Assembly (NCBI GenBank): GCA_020632995.1
Contig: JACKEN010000012.1
Location: 62,001-126,000, forward strand
Reading direction: 5' to 3'
Length of the DNA stretch: 64,000 nt
Source of the DNA: Deltaproteobacteria bacterium
GTDB lineage: Bacteria; Myxococcota; Kuafuiibacteriia; Kuafuiibacteriales; Kuafuiibacteriaceae
The number at the start of each line of letters is the position of its first letter. Position 1 is the stretch's first letter. Below the pieces are notes generated by a model that was not told the origin of the DNA, ran no database searches, and saw only the letters and a list, made by a program, of their open reading frames with translations. The position numbers were made by a program, and so were the translations under genes. Of the stretch, positions 45,920 to 55,485 are shown one piece after another.

Positions 45920-46804
45920 TCAGAGCCTGAAGATCTGGACGGACTGCTCCTTGCCGGCGCCCTTGTCGGTGCAGGTCGCGATCGTGGTGGCGTCCAGCCA
46001 AGTGACCCCCTCCACCTCGTCGTAGCCGGCGGGGAAGTCGTAGATCACGCCGTAGCCGGAGAAGGCCCAGGAAGACGGGCTCAGCGCGCCGACCCACAAC
46101 TTCCCGTCCAGCTGGGAGGTGATGGCGACGCGCAGCGTGTCGGGGTCGATCGCGAGGTCCGAGTAGTCACCGAAGTCTACGGGGGCGTCGATCGTCGTGA
46201 CGACGTCCCAGTCATGACCGTCTTGCTGGAGGACGACGACCGTCCCGTCGCTCTCGAACATGCCGAGCAGGTAGTCCTCGTCGTCGCGGCGCAGCCATGC
46301 CAGTCCCTCGAAGCCCTTGTTGCCGGACGGGACCTCGTAGTCGATGCGGTTCGAGTACTGGAGGTCCAGGTCCTCGTCGTACTCCTTGATGTGCGGGTAG
46401 TACTTCCCTCGTCGCAGCACGGCCTCCACCGCGACGTAGAAGTTGGGCGTGCCGTGGCTGTCGAGGGTGATGGCCTCATGGTTGGAGTCGTTGCCAGAGC
46501 CGATCAGCGTGTTGAGCGCGCTGTTGGTGTAGAGCCCACGGTGGAACCGCCCGATCGCCTTGCGCTCGTCGAACACCACGTAGAGGAAGTCGCCTCGGCG
46601 AGTGATCCCAGAGGCCTCGAACTCGTCGTTGCGATCGTAGCCGGGGAGGAGTCTGTAGACCGCCTTCTCGTCCACCAGGGTGAGGGTCGGATTGGTGCCC
46701 TGCAGGTCCTCGAGCACGGCCGCGTCGTCGGCCTCCGACTCGGCGCCAAGGCAACCAGAGAGGGCGACGGATACTGTGACAAGGGCGAGCGGCGTCCTCT
46801 TCAT
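45920..46804 (-). CDS. Exported lipoprotein, beta-propeller/phytase-esterase-like
   Basis: A 294-aa lipoprotein with lipobox ALSGC. The mature part has repeated strands such as NHEAITLDSHG, GFEGLAWLRRDDEDYLLGMFE, YSDLAIDPDTLRVAITSQLDGKLW and VEGVTWLDATTIATCTDKG. These are typical of SdiA-regulated / esterase-like-phytase beta-propellers. The substrate is unknown. Base composition is a little less GC-rich than neighbours, with more Asp/Tyr/Asn, so recent acquisition is possible. It converges on the YkgJ gene with a 7-bp gap. Confidence 0.75.
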   Translation of the reverse strand: MKRTPLALVTVSVALSGCLGAESEADDAAVLEDLQGTNPTLTLVDEKAVYRLLPGYDRNDEFEASGITRRGDFLYVVFDERKAIGRFHRGLYTNSALNTLIGSGNDSNHEAITLDSHGTPNFYVAVEAVLRRGKYYPHIKEYDEDLDLQYSNRIDYEVPSGNKGFEGLAWLRRDDEDYLLGMFESDGTVVVLQQDGHDWDVVTTIDAPVDFGDYSDLAIDPDTLRVAITSQLDGKLWVGALSPSSWAFSGYGVIYDFPAGYDEVEGVTWLDATTIATCTDKGAGKEQSVQIFRL

Positions 46805-46893
46805 GTCTCCGCGCGAGAGGGCCCTGCGCCTGCGCCTGGGTCAAGGGCGCCACAGAAACGCTACAGAACCGTCGAGCATCGTCCGCTTGATAA

Positions 46894-46910
46894 CCCCAGC
46901 TGGTCTGGGG
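46894..46910 (-). terminator. Hairpin terminator downstream of the ribonucleotide reductase
   Basis: On the minus strand CCCCAG-ACCAG-CTGGGG forms a 6-bp stem with a 5-nt loop, followed by TTATC, about 85 nt after the corrected nrdJ stop. The T-run is weak. Confidence 0.45.
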
Positions 46911-46993
46911 CAGCGACGAGCGTTGGCCAATGGCGTGTCAGGTTGCGCGGCGGCGTGGCGGGCCTGGTCGGCCGCCACGCCGCGAGGTGGGGC

Positions 46994-49794
46994 TCAGCCG
47001 CAGCCGGTGGTGGCGCCGCAGTTCGGGCACGCGTAGCAGGCGCCAGCGCGCACGGTGATCGAGCCGCACACGTGGCAGGGCGGAGCGCATCGGCCTGGGT
47101 GTTGAAGACCTGCTCCTCCTTCTCCTTCATGGGCAGCGCCATCTGCGCCGAGTCGATGGCCGACTTCAGCATCTTCTCGGCGCTCGCGCTCATGGTGGAG
47201 TCCACGCTGTCATCGTCCCGGATGAACTTCTGGCCCAGCCACCGGAAGATGTAGTCCACGATCGACTTCGCGATCGGGATGTTCGGGTTCCCGGTGAACC
47301 CGGACGGCTCGAAGCGCATGTGCGAGAAGCGGTTCACGAGCACCCGCAGCGGCACCCCGTACTGGAGCGCGAGGGAGATGCTGGTGGCGATGGTGTCCAT
47401 CAGGCCCGATATGGTCGAGCCCTCCTTGCTCATGGTCACGAAGAGCTCGCCCGGGGTGCCGTCCTCGTACACGCCGACGGTGATGTAGCCCTCGTGGCCG
47501 CCCACCGCGAACTTGTGCGTGATCGCCGCGCGCTCGGCGGGGAGCGCCCGGCGCTTGGCCCGGAACTCCACCGGCTTCGCGGCCTCGGTGGGGCTCGCCT
47601 TCTTGCCGTCCTTGGTCTGGGCGTCCTTGTCGGTCGACAGGGGCTGCGACCGCTTCGAGTTGTCGCGGTAGACCGCGACCGCCTTCAGCCCCAGGCGCCA
47701 GGCCTGGACGTACATGTCGTAGATGTCCTCGGCCGTCGCGTCCTCGGGCACGTTCACCGTCTTGGAGATCGCGCCCGACAGGAACGGCTGCGCCGCCGCC
47801 ATCATCCGGATGTGCCCCATCGGGGAGATGGAGCGGGTGCCCTTCTGGGCCCGGAACGCGCAGTCGAACACCGGGAGGTGCTCGGCCTTCAGGCCGGGGG
47901 CGCCCTCGATGGTCTCCTCACGCTCCACGTAGTCCAGGATCGCGCTCAGCTCCTTGGGCGCGTAGCCCAGGCGCTCCAGCGCGAGCGGACGGTGCGGTTC
48001 ACGACCTTCAGCATCCCGCCACCGACCAGCTTCTTGTACTTGATGAGCGCGATGTCCGGCTCGATGCCGGTGGTGTCGCAGTCCATCATGAACGCGATGG
48101 TGCCGGTGGGCGCGAGCACGGTGACCTGCGCGTTCCGGAAGCCGAACTCCGCCCCGACCTGGGCCGCCTCGTCCCAGCCGTGCCGGGCCAGCTGCAACAA
48201 GATCTTGCGGCACCCCGCGCTCGGGGAGCGCGTAGGCGTGGTCGCGGTGCATGTTGATGACGCCGAGGAAGGGCTCCTCGTTCTTGCGGTACCCCGCGAA
48301 GGGCCCGCGGCTCTGCGAGATGCGCGCGCTGGTGGCGTACGCGTAGCCGCCCATGGCGGAGGTGATCGCGCCGGCCAGGGCGCGCCCCTCGTCGCTGTCG
48401 TAGGGCAGGCCCACCGACATCAGGTACGCGCCCAGGTTGGCGTAGCCCAGCCCGAGCGGACGGTAGTCGTGGCTGTTCTGGGCGATCGCCGCGGTGGGGT
48501 AGCTCGAGTTGTCGACCAGGATCTCCTGGGCGAGGATCGCGATCTCCACCGCGTGCTTGAAGCGCTCGGTGTCGAAGGTCCCGTTGGGCCGGCGGAACTT
48601 CATCAGGTTCAGCGAGCCCAGGTTGCAGGCCGAGTCGTCCAGGAACATGTACTCGGAGCACGGGTTCGACGCGTTGATGCGCGCGGTGTTCTTGCACGTG
48701 TGCCAGAGGTTGATGGTGCTGTCGAACTGGATGCCGGGGTCGCCACAGATGTGGGTCGCCTCGGCCGCGCCCATCAACACCTTCTTCGCGTTCACGGTGC
48801 CGAGCGCGGCGTGGTCCTTGCGGGCGCGCAGGGTCCACTGCTTGTCCTCGACCGCCGAGCGCATGAACTCGTCGCTCGCGCGGATGGAGTGGTTGGCGTT
48901 CTGGAAGTACACCGACCCGTAGGCCTCACCGGTGAAGCTGCCGTCGTAGCCCTGCTCGATGAGGGCCCACGCCTTCTTCTCCTCGTTGGCCTTGCTCCAC
49001 ACGAACTCCTCGATGTCCGGGTGGTCGCAGTCCAGGATCACCATCTTCGCGGCGCGCCGGGTCTTGCCCCCGGACTTGATCACGCCCGCGAAGGCGTCGA
49101 AGCCGCGCATGAAGCTGACCGGGCCGGAGGCGGTGCCGCCGCCGGTGAGGCGCTCCTTGCTGCCGCGGATGTTCGACAGGTTCGAGCCCGCGCCCGAGCC
49201 GCCCTTGAACAGGCGCGCCTCGGTCTTCGCGAGCTCGAGGATCGACTCCATCGTGTCCTCGACCGAGTTGATGAAGCAGGCAGAGCACTGGGGGTGGGGC
49301 TCGACGCCGACGTTGAACCAGACCGGCGAGTTGAACGCGAAGACCTGGTGCAGGAGCATGTACGTCAGCTCGGCGCGGAAGGTCTCCGCGTCGTCGTCGG
49401 TGTGGAAGTAGCCGTCCGCCTTGCCCCACGCGTAGATGGTGCCGGCCACGCGCTCGATCAGCTGCCGGACCGAGCTCTCACGCTCGTCGGTGCCGAGGTG
49501 CCCACGGAAGTACTTGGAGGAGACGACGTTGATCGCGAGCTGGCTCCACGACTCCGGCACCTCGATGTCGTTCTGCTCGAACACGGTGCCGCCGGAGCCG
49601 TCGCCGATGGAGGCCGAGCGCTTCGCCCACTCGGTGGTCGCGTACACGTCCTCGTCAGCCCGCGTGAAGACGCGCCCGAGGCGCACCCCCTCCTGCGGCC
49701 TGGCCGCGGTGAACACCGTGTCCCGGGTGAGGTGCTTCACGGTGCCCCCCGGCTTCCGGATGGTGTGTACGGACTGATGATCCCCTACCTGCAT
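46994..49794 (-). pseudogene. nrdJ: B12-dependent (class II) ribonucleotide reductase; three frameshifts, probably sequence errors
   Basis: A 933-aa enzyme once three indels are corrected (one extra base at about 48198-48204, one missing near 47985, one missing near 47083). The corrected length is an exact multiple of three. It reduces ribonucleotides using adenosylcobalamin. Recognisable blocks include FNSPVWFNVGV, CSACFINSV, NPCSEYMFLDDSACNLGSLNL and APTGTIAFMMDCDTTGIEP. The corrected C-terminus is a Cys-rich zinc-ribbon tail (CHVC...CYACPNCGATTGCG). The ATG at 49794 has GGAGG 6 nt upstream. As the only RNR in view it is likely essential, so real inactivation is improbable. Two operator dyads and a good promoter lie upstream. 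Confidence 0.88.
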
Positions 49795-49927
49795 CGGCTT
49801 CCTCCCAGGCGGTCCCCCATCAGCAACGGATCGGTCGGCGTCGCGCTTCCGAGCCCCGGAGCGCCATTGGCCTTGCCTTGACAGCTGTCCTTGATCCCCC
49901 GCGATGGCGTGCCCGCGTAGGTGCGAA

Positions 49928-49956
49928 AAGCTAGGCGTCGTCTTTGATCCTGTCAA
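49928..49956 (-). promoter_or_regulatory. nrdJ: Sigma-70-like promoter of nrdJ
   Basis: On the minus strand TTGACA (complement of 49951-49956) and TAGCTT (complement of 49928-49933) are separated by exactly 17 bp. The -35 is perfect and the -10 keeps three of six consensus bases. The start point would be about 125 nt before the ATG. Confidence 0.55.
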
Positions 49957-49964
49957 GGAGCGCC

Positions 49965-50008
49965 ACCACATATGGTGGTGCAGAGCGGGAAGTACCACAT
50001 TGGGTGGT
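49965..50008. promoter_or_regulatory. Twin ACCAC-N5-GTGGT operators (NrdR-box-like)
   Basis: Two perfect dyads, ACCAC-ATATG-GTGGT (49965-49979) and ACCAC-ATTGG-GTGGT (49994-50008), lie immediately upstream of the nrdJ -35 with centres 29 bp apart. NrdR, the widespread repressor of ribonucleotide reductase genes, binds paired AT-centred dyads near such promoters; sequence and spacing here are similar but not identical to the textbook box. Confidence 0.55.
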
Positions 50009-50254
50009 AGACCTTATCTACTTGTCGGTCGAGGTAGGCCCATCGCCAAGTGCTGGAATCGACATCACCCGGGGGCACCGGCGACCGCTTGGCACGCCGG
50101 CTGAAAGGTCCGGTGTCCTGTACCAGGCGGGTCAGGAGTGTGTCGACCACCTCGACGTGCACCCTCGCAGACCAGCCTACCTCTCGGGTGATCTCCGGGG
50201 GAGCGTCGCGAAGACCCGCGCGCGGGCCGCGCCGATGTGATCCAGGTCGCGGAT

Positions 50255-50274
50255 CGGTTTCCCGGCCGAAACCG
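50255..50274 (-). terminator. Hairpin after the lipoprotein gene
   Basis: CGGTTTC and GAAACCG (50255-50261, 50268-50274) form a perfect 7-bp stem with a 6-nt loop, 12 nt past the stop at 50286. No T-run. Confidence 0.45.
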
Positions 50275-50285
50275 GTGCCGGCGGC

Positions 50286-52032
50286 CTAGTCTTCGGGGGA
50301 CAGGTCGAGCTCGAAGTAGTCGAGCTCCGGGGCGTCGAAGACGCGGCCGGTGAGGGTCACGCGGTAGCGCAGGTACTGCGCGTTGGCGAGCGCGACGAGG
50401 GCCGCCGGGTCGTCGGCCGCCACCCAGTCCTCGAAGGGCTCTGCAAGATTGCTTGCGCCGGCCAGCTCGATCACCGCGGACGTCCCCTCGGGCAGGCGGG
50501 CCTCGGACCCCACGAGCAAGGGAACCTGCCCGACCGCGGCCAGCCCGCGGTCGATGACCTTGGACACCACGCGACCGGAGGTGCCCACGGTGAGGCTGGG
50601 GGGCGGCACCGTCAGCTCCGGGTTGAGCTCGAGCCGCACCTCGCCGTCGGGCACGCCAGCGCCGCCGAGCAGGCCGTCCTCGAGGCCCTCGCCCTCGCGG
50701 GCCTGGACGATGATGTTGCCGCCCGCCGCGCTGTGGGTGCAGGCGGCGCTCCAGAACGCCGCGCTCCCCGCGCCGCCCTGGACCACCGTGCCGTCCCGGG
50801 TCCGCACCAGGCCGCTCACCGCGATCTGCACGTCGCCGCCCGCGCCGCAGGCGGTGTCGCCCGCGCGCACGATGGAGTCCCCGAGGTCGACGCGCTCGCT
50901 CGCCTCGATGCGGAACAGGCCGCTCGCGTAGCCGGCCCGGCCGCCCTGGATGACGCTGTTGGTGCCGACGCCGATGCGGGCCGCCTTGAGGATGAGGCTG
51001 CCGGCCTCGGGGCCGCGCCGGCCTTGACGCGGGCGTAGTTGTCGACCGCGAGGGTGTCGCGCGCCACCATGAAGATCGAGCCGCCGGTGATCGCGCCGCT
51101 CCCCGCCACCACCGAGGCCCCGGAGAGGCGGATGGCGGTGCCCTGCAGCTCTCCACGTCGCCGCCCAGCGTCTCGGTGTCGGTGCCGTTCGCGAGCGCCA
51201 CGCCGACGCCGCCGCCGTCCTCGACCGTCACCGTGGACTCGCTCCGGATGCGGATGAGACCCGCGGTGCCCCGCGTCTCCGCGGTGGCGAGGACCCGCGC
51301 GTCGTAGCCCGCGACCAGCACCGCGCCGTAGACCCGCACGCGGACGCTGCCGCCGGTGCGGCCGATCTCTCGGCGTGGCTGCTCACCTGCCCGAGGATCT
51401 CGACCTCGCCGCGCCCGGTGAGCTCGATGTCGGGCGGCAGGCTGTTGGCGTCGTCCTTCGAGGCGAGCACCGTGATCCGTCCCCGAGACCTGGAGCTTGC
51501 CCTCCGGGCTCCCCACGAGGATGCGCACCGGCCCGCGGCTCTCGATCACCCCGTCGACGTAGACCGCCTTGCCCGCGGTGATGGTGACGCCGCCGGTGCC
51601 GGCCCGGATGGTCCCGGACACCCGCACGAGGTCCAGCGCCCGGAGCTCGAGCGCGTTGGTCGCCTCGACCACCCCGGACTCCGCCACCACCACGCTCTCC
51701 GCCTCGACCAGGCCGTCGTGGTCCACCCGGCCCTCGAGCATCTGCAGCCCCTGGCCGTCGACGCTGGGGATGGGGGTGATGGGCAGGGTCAGGACCCCCT
51801 GGTTCACGTCGAGGACCGCCGCCCCGCTCACCGAGTCCACCAGGCGCTGGTTGTCGAAGTCCTCGACCAGGTGGTCGCTGAAGTTGGCGACGTTCGTGTT
51901 GTTGTTGCTGGAGTTGTTGTTGTCGCCGTTCGCCCGCAGCACCTGCGCGTCGCCGCAGGCGGACGCGAGCAGGGCCACCGCGACCCAAGTGAGCCCGGCG
52001 CGGGCCGGGGGTGTGTTCAGGGGGAGCCGCAC
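50286..52032 (-). pseudogene. Exported beta-helix-like lipoprotein; four frameshifts
   Basis: About 582 aa once four indels are corrected (near 51479, 51372, 51150 and 51025). A signal peptide ends in LLASAC, then an Asn-rich stretch (NGDNNNSSNNNTN). Many short valine/glycine strands follow (SGTIRAGTGGVTITAGKAVYVDGVIES, GGSIFMVARDTLAVDN, IVQGGRAGYASGLFRI-like, GGDVQIAVSGLVRTRDG), as in parallel beta-helix or polymer-type surface proteins, and a C-terminal jelly-roll-like segment. Probably a cell-surface structure protein. Frames each keep good codon use, so sequencing error is likely, but true decay cannot be excluded for a non-essential gene. GTG start at 52032 places the lipobox correctly. 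One GCAA-N6-TTGC site at 50443. Confidence 0.6.
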
Positions 52033-52119
52033 CTTCGGGTCTCTATACGCCGCGGCGCGCCACACGGGCTGCCCTTTGGCCGCCCTGGGGGCCACCGGCG
52101 CGGATGCATCCCTAGATTG

Positions 52120-52137
52120 GGGGACTTGGGTCCCCCT
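52120..52137. promoter_or_regulatory. Perfect 7-bp palindrome between divergent genes
   Basis: GGGGGAC-TTGG-GTCCCCC lies in the 163-bp gap between the lipoprotein (leftward) and the M50 protease (rightward). With genes diverging from it, an operator or a leader hairpin is more likely than a terminator. Confidence 0.4.
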
Positions 52138-52195
52138 GTCGAGTGTTCTTCCCTGGGCTTAACGCCCCGACGACGGGGGCTAGGATACGGACGAG

Positions 52196-53068
52196 ATGTT
52201 CACCGCACTCAAGATCGCAGATATCAGGGGTATTCCCATTCGGCTCCACATCAGCCTGCTGGCGGTGGTGGCCCTCCTGTTCGTGCGGCTGGGGTGGTTG
52301 GGGTTCCCCGCCGCGGTCATCCTCTTCGGGTCGGTGCTCCTGCACGAGCTGGGGCACTCGGTGGTCGCCCAGCGCTTCGGCATCCGCATCGCGGGCATCG
52401 ACCTGCACATCCTCGGTGGCCTCGCCCGCATGACCCGGCCGCCGGAGACGCCCAAGCAGGAGCTCCTGATCGCCGCCGCCGGCCCCGCGGTGTCCCTCGC
52501 CCTCGCCGGGCTGATGGGGGTCCTCGCCTCGCTCACCGGCGCGCACCTGAGCCTCGGGGCGCTCCGGACGATCGACCTGCTCGCCTACGGCGCCGCCCTC
52601 AACCTGGCCATGGGCGTCTTCAACCTCGTGCCCGCCCTCCCCATGGACGGCGGCCGCATCTTCCGCGCCCTGCTCGCCCCCCGGATGGGCCACCTGAAGG
52701 CCACCACCGTGGCCGCCTGGGTCTCCCGGGCCTTCGCGGTGCTCTTCGTGCTCGTCGGGGTGGTGAAGGGGATGTGGAGCCTCGCCCTCATCGGCGGGAT
52801 GCTCTTCCTCATGGTCGCCCAGGAGGAGCGGGTGGCCCAGGTGATGGCCAGCGCCTGGCCGCGCGCCGAGCCCCAGGCGCCCGAGTGGGCCCAGCGCGCC
52901 GCCCTCCTCGACGCGTGGCGCCTCGCCCAGACCGGCCGGGCGCGGGCCGCCCACCCCGGCCCGGGCGGGCCGGTCATCGACGTCACCCCGTCGGGGGCGC
53001 ACGAGACCCGCGAGGAGTTCGTGGACGCCTACGGCCGCCGCTACGTCGTCGTGACCCGCCTCAGGTGA
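52196..53068 (+). CDS. Site-2 protease family (M50) membrane metalloprotease
   Basis: A 290-aa intramembrane protease. The zinc motif HELGHSVVAQRFG follows the second membrane helix, and the second motif LVPALPMDGGR (N-x2-P-x4-DG) is in a later helix. It cleaves substrates within the membrane, in this small SpoIVFB-like class often for signalling. The C-terminal ~80 residues are soluble and lack a CBS domain. The ATG at 52196 is well placed. Its end overlaps the convergent gene by 8 nt. Confidence 0.88.
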   Translation: MFTALKIADIRGIPIRLHISLLAVVALLFVRLGWLGFPAAVILFGSVLLHELGHSVVAQRFGIRIAGIDLHILGGLARMTRPPETPKQELLIAAAGPAVSLALAGLMGVLASLTGAHLSLGALRTIDLLAYGAALNLAMGVFNLVPALPMDGGRIFRALLAPRMGHLKATTVAAWVSRAFAVLFVLVGVVKGMWSLALIGGMLFLMVAQEERVAQVMASAWPRAEPQAPEWAQRAALLDAWRLAQTGRARAAHPGPGGPVIDVTPSGAHETREEFVDAYGRRYVVVTRLR

Positions 53069-53474
53069 GGGGGTGCCCCGGGTGGATCCGGGGCGCCGAC
53101 GGCTCGGTGATGTCGGTGGGCGGCAGCTCCAGGAGCTCGGCCCAGAACACCGGGCGCTCTGTCGCGTCGTCCAGCACCGGCTCCACCACCGCGTCCGGGA
53201 CGTCCTCGGCCTCCGGCTCGAGCCACGTCTTCAACAGGGTCCGGGCCGCCCGGAGCACGGCGGACGCATGCAGCGGATTTCCGGTGACCGCGGCCAGGTA
53301 CCCCTCCAGGGCCTCCTGGTAGGTCGGGCCCAGCCCGTCCGGCTCCGCCGCCCGGCGCAGGATGTCCAAAAGCCGCGCCCGCTCCAGCCCGGACAGCGGG
53401 GCGTCCAGGGGGCGGCCCGGGGGCGAGAATCCGAACCAGGCCTCGGCGCCGGCCCCGGGACGAGACGCGGACAT
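53061..53474 (-). CDS. Small helical protein of unknown function
   Basis: A 137-aa soluble protein, Pro/Ala/Leu-rich, with helices around LSGLERARLLDILRRAAEPDG, YQEALEGYLAAVTGNP and LHASAVLRAARTLLKTWL. I do not recognise the family. It converges on the M50 gene with an 8-nt overlap. Confidence 0.55.
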   Translation of the reverse strand: MSASRPGAGAEAWFGFSPPGRPLDAPLSGLERARLLDILRRAAEPDGLGPTYQEALEGYLAAVTGNPLHASAVLRAARTLLKTWLEPEAEDVPDAVVEPVLDDATERPVFWAELLELPPTDITEPSAPRIHPGHPLT

Positions 53475-53577
53475 GGGATCAAGGTAGCGGCGCGCCCCGG
53501 GCCCCGCAATCCGTGTACGGGAGGCCACAGCCCAACATCACGCACCTGTAGCCGAGGTAATCCGAAAACCTACACCG

Positions 53578-54577
53578 ATGCCCGGTGACGTGACCCGCCT
53601 CCCCCGGACCGCCCGCCCGACCGCCGTGACCGCCCCGGCGCCCGCGGCCCCAGGGGCCAAGCCGTCGGCGCCGCTCGCGGCCGGGCTGCCGGCGCGGGAT
53701 CCGCGCTTCGTGTCGGGCGGCTCGAGCACGGTGCGGGGTCGGGGCGCGCCGGTGGGGCCGGGGATGGCGCCTGGTGCTCCCGCGCGGCGTCCCGCTCCTG
53801 AAGCCCAACGATCACCGGGGCCTCATGGCGCGGGTGGACGCCCTCAGGGCCGACCCGCGGGTGCGGGTGGGGGAGATCGGGGTGGTGAAGGGCCACCCGG
53901 TGCCGGTGCTCCGGCTGACCGACCCCACGCCCGGCCCCAAGCTCAAGGTCCTGATCACCGCCGGCGTGCACGGCAACGAGCCCTGCGGCCCCGCCGCGGC
54001 GCTGCTGTACGTCGACCAGCTCCTCGCCGACCCCAAGGCCCTGGCCGGCCTCGACGTGACGGTGGTGCCCGCGGTGAACCCCACCGCGTACATCGCCAAC
54101 ACCCGCCGGGTCCCCAACACCCCCGGGCCCGACGGCGAGGACGTCGACCTCAACCGCACCTTCGGCGCCGCCGACGCGCCCCCCGAGGCGGCGAACATGG
54201 TCCGCTACCTCACCGGCCGCCGGTACGACGTGGCGCTCGACCTGCACAGCGGGAGCGCGAAGAAGCGGGGCTTCTGGACCCTGCACCGCGGGGCCGAGGA
54301 CCTCCTCGTGCCCGCGATGGCGCGCTTCGCGGAGCGCTGGCCGGTGCTGAGGAAGGACACGAAGTCGTACACGATCAGCCACCCCGGGGTGGGCACGAGC
54401 ACCAACCGCAGCACCCTGAAGGACTTCGTCTACGCCCAGGGCACCCCGCGCACGGTGACCCTCGAGGCCCCAGGCTCGCTCGACTACATGCAGATGGTGC
54501 TGGGCGAGAACGCGATGGTCCACGCCATCGTGGGGGAGCTGCGGGCCCAGGCAGCGCGCGGGGCGGCGGTGGGTTGA
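53578..54577 (+). pseudogene. AstE/aspartoacylase-like M14 zinc deacylase; one frameshift
   Basis: About 332 aa after correcting an indel near 53764. The N-terminal ~60 residues are Pro/Ala-rich. The enzyme domain has the zinc motif GVHGNEP (HxxE), VVPAVNPTAYIANTR, DVDLNRTF and the third ligand in VALDLHSGSAKKRG. These are the M14 succinylglutamate desuccinylase/aspartoacylase signatures. The substrate is unknown. The intact catalytic part (53774-54577) could also be translated alone from an internal start, without the N-terminal extension. Confidence 0.7.
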
Positions 54578-54598
54578 CGCCGCCGCGGTCGCGCAAGC

Positions 54599-55324
54599 TC
54601 AGTTGACGATGACCTCGTAGCCTTCGGGCGGGCTGTACTTGAACAGGTCGTCCTTCAGGCCCTGGTTCAGCTTCGCGTTCCTGAACTTGAAGTGGTTCGT
54701 GTTCCCCGCGGTCTCGTGGATGATCGACTCGGTGACCTCGCCCGTCTCGGCGTTCACCACGAGGAGCATCTTCGAGTAGCTCGCGCCCTTCTTCGGGGTC
54801 AGCTCGAGCACCGCGGTGCCGGGGGCAGTGGGCTTGCCCAGGGTGGCGTTGAAGCTGCTCGACAGCTTGCCGCGCCCCCACAGGAAGCTGATCGAGTTCT
54901 GCAGCTCCTCGGTCTTGAAGCCCTTGTCGACGAAGACCTGCTCGAACTCGGGGTCGACGACGTAGAGGGTGTCGCCGTCCACCACCCACAGCTTCTCGGC
55001 CGGCTGGGTGTAGGTCCAGCGCATGAAGCTGGGCTTCTTGAGCATCAGCGTCCCGCGCGACTCGGTGCTCCGCGACAGGGCGACCTTGGTGTAGTCCTGG
55101 ATGAACTCCGCCTGGTAGTCGTCGATGCTCGCGTAGTACTTCTGGACCTTCTCGAGCACCGCCTCGGCCGAAGGCTGGGCGGTGGCCTTGGCCTGCGGGG
55201 GGGCCTTGGGCGGGGTCTTGGCGGCCTGGGCCAGCAGGGCCGGCTTCTCGGTCTTACCCTTAATCGGGGTGCCGGGGGCGGCGGCCACCATCAACATTGC
55301 GACGCATCCGTACGTAGTGATCAT
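54599..55324 (-). CDS. lolA: LolA-family outer-membrane lipoprotein carrier protein
   Basis: A 241-aa periplasmic protein that ferries lipoproteins from LolCDE to the outer membrane. A short signal peptide is followed by a Lys/Ala/Pro-rich linker. The LolA fold then includes ASIDDYQAEFIQDYTK, SRGTLMLKKPSFMRWTYTQP and LWVVDGDTLYVVDPEFEQ, all typical. The extended linker before the fold is somewhat long for the family. It is divergent from the Ser/Thr kinase gene. Confidence 0.88.
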   Translation of the reverse strand: MITTYGCVAMLMVAAAPGTPIKGKTEKPALLAQAAKTPPKAPPQAKATAQPSAEAVLEKVQKYYASIDDYQAEFIQDYTKVALSRSTESRGTLMLKKPSFMRWTYTQPAEKLWVVDGDTLYVVDPEFEQVFVDKGFKTEELQNSISFLWGRGKLSSSFNATLGKPTAPGTAVLELTPKKGASYSKMLLVVNAETGEVTESIIHETAGNTNHFKFRNAKLNQGLKDDLFKYSPPEGYEVIVN

Positions 55325-55485
55325 TCGAGAATCGTCCCTTGGGGGGTTCGCCCCTCGGTGAGGTTGGACGACGGGCGCTCGAAGTCAATGCACTTCGTCG
55401 TCCCCGCTGAGGCTGGCCTCGACCTCCCGATTTGGGCAACACTTGGGCCCGCGCCACCGAAGGTCTCGGGGCTGCCTTTGCCGCC

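Larger units (their letters stand above)
49795..50285. other. 490-bp regulatory region upstream of nrdJ
   Basis: No convincing gene. It holds, leftward, the nrdJ leader (about 125 nt, including the perfect palindrome GACAGCTGTC at 49877-49886), a sigma-70-like promoter, twin ACCAC-N5-GTGGT dyads, an undifferentiated stretch at 50010-50250, and a hairpin that follows the gene ending at 50286. Confidence 0.6.
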
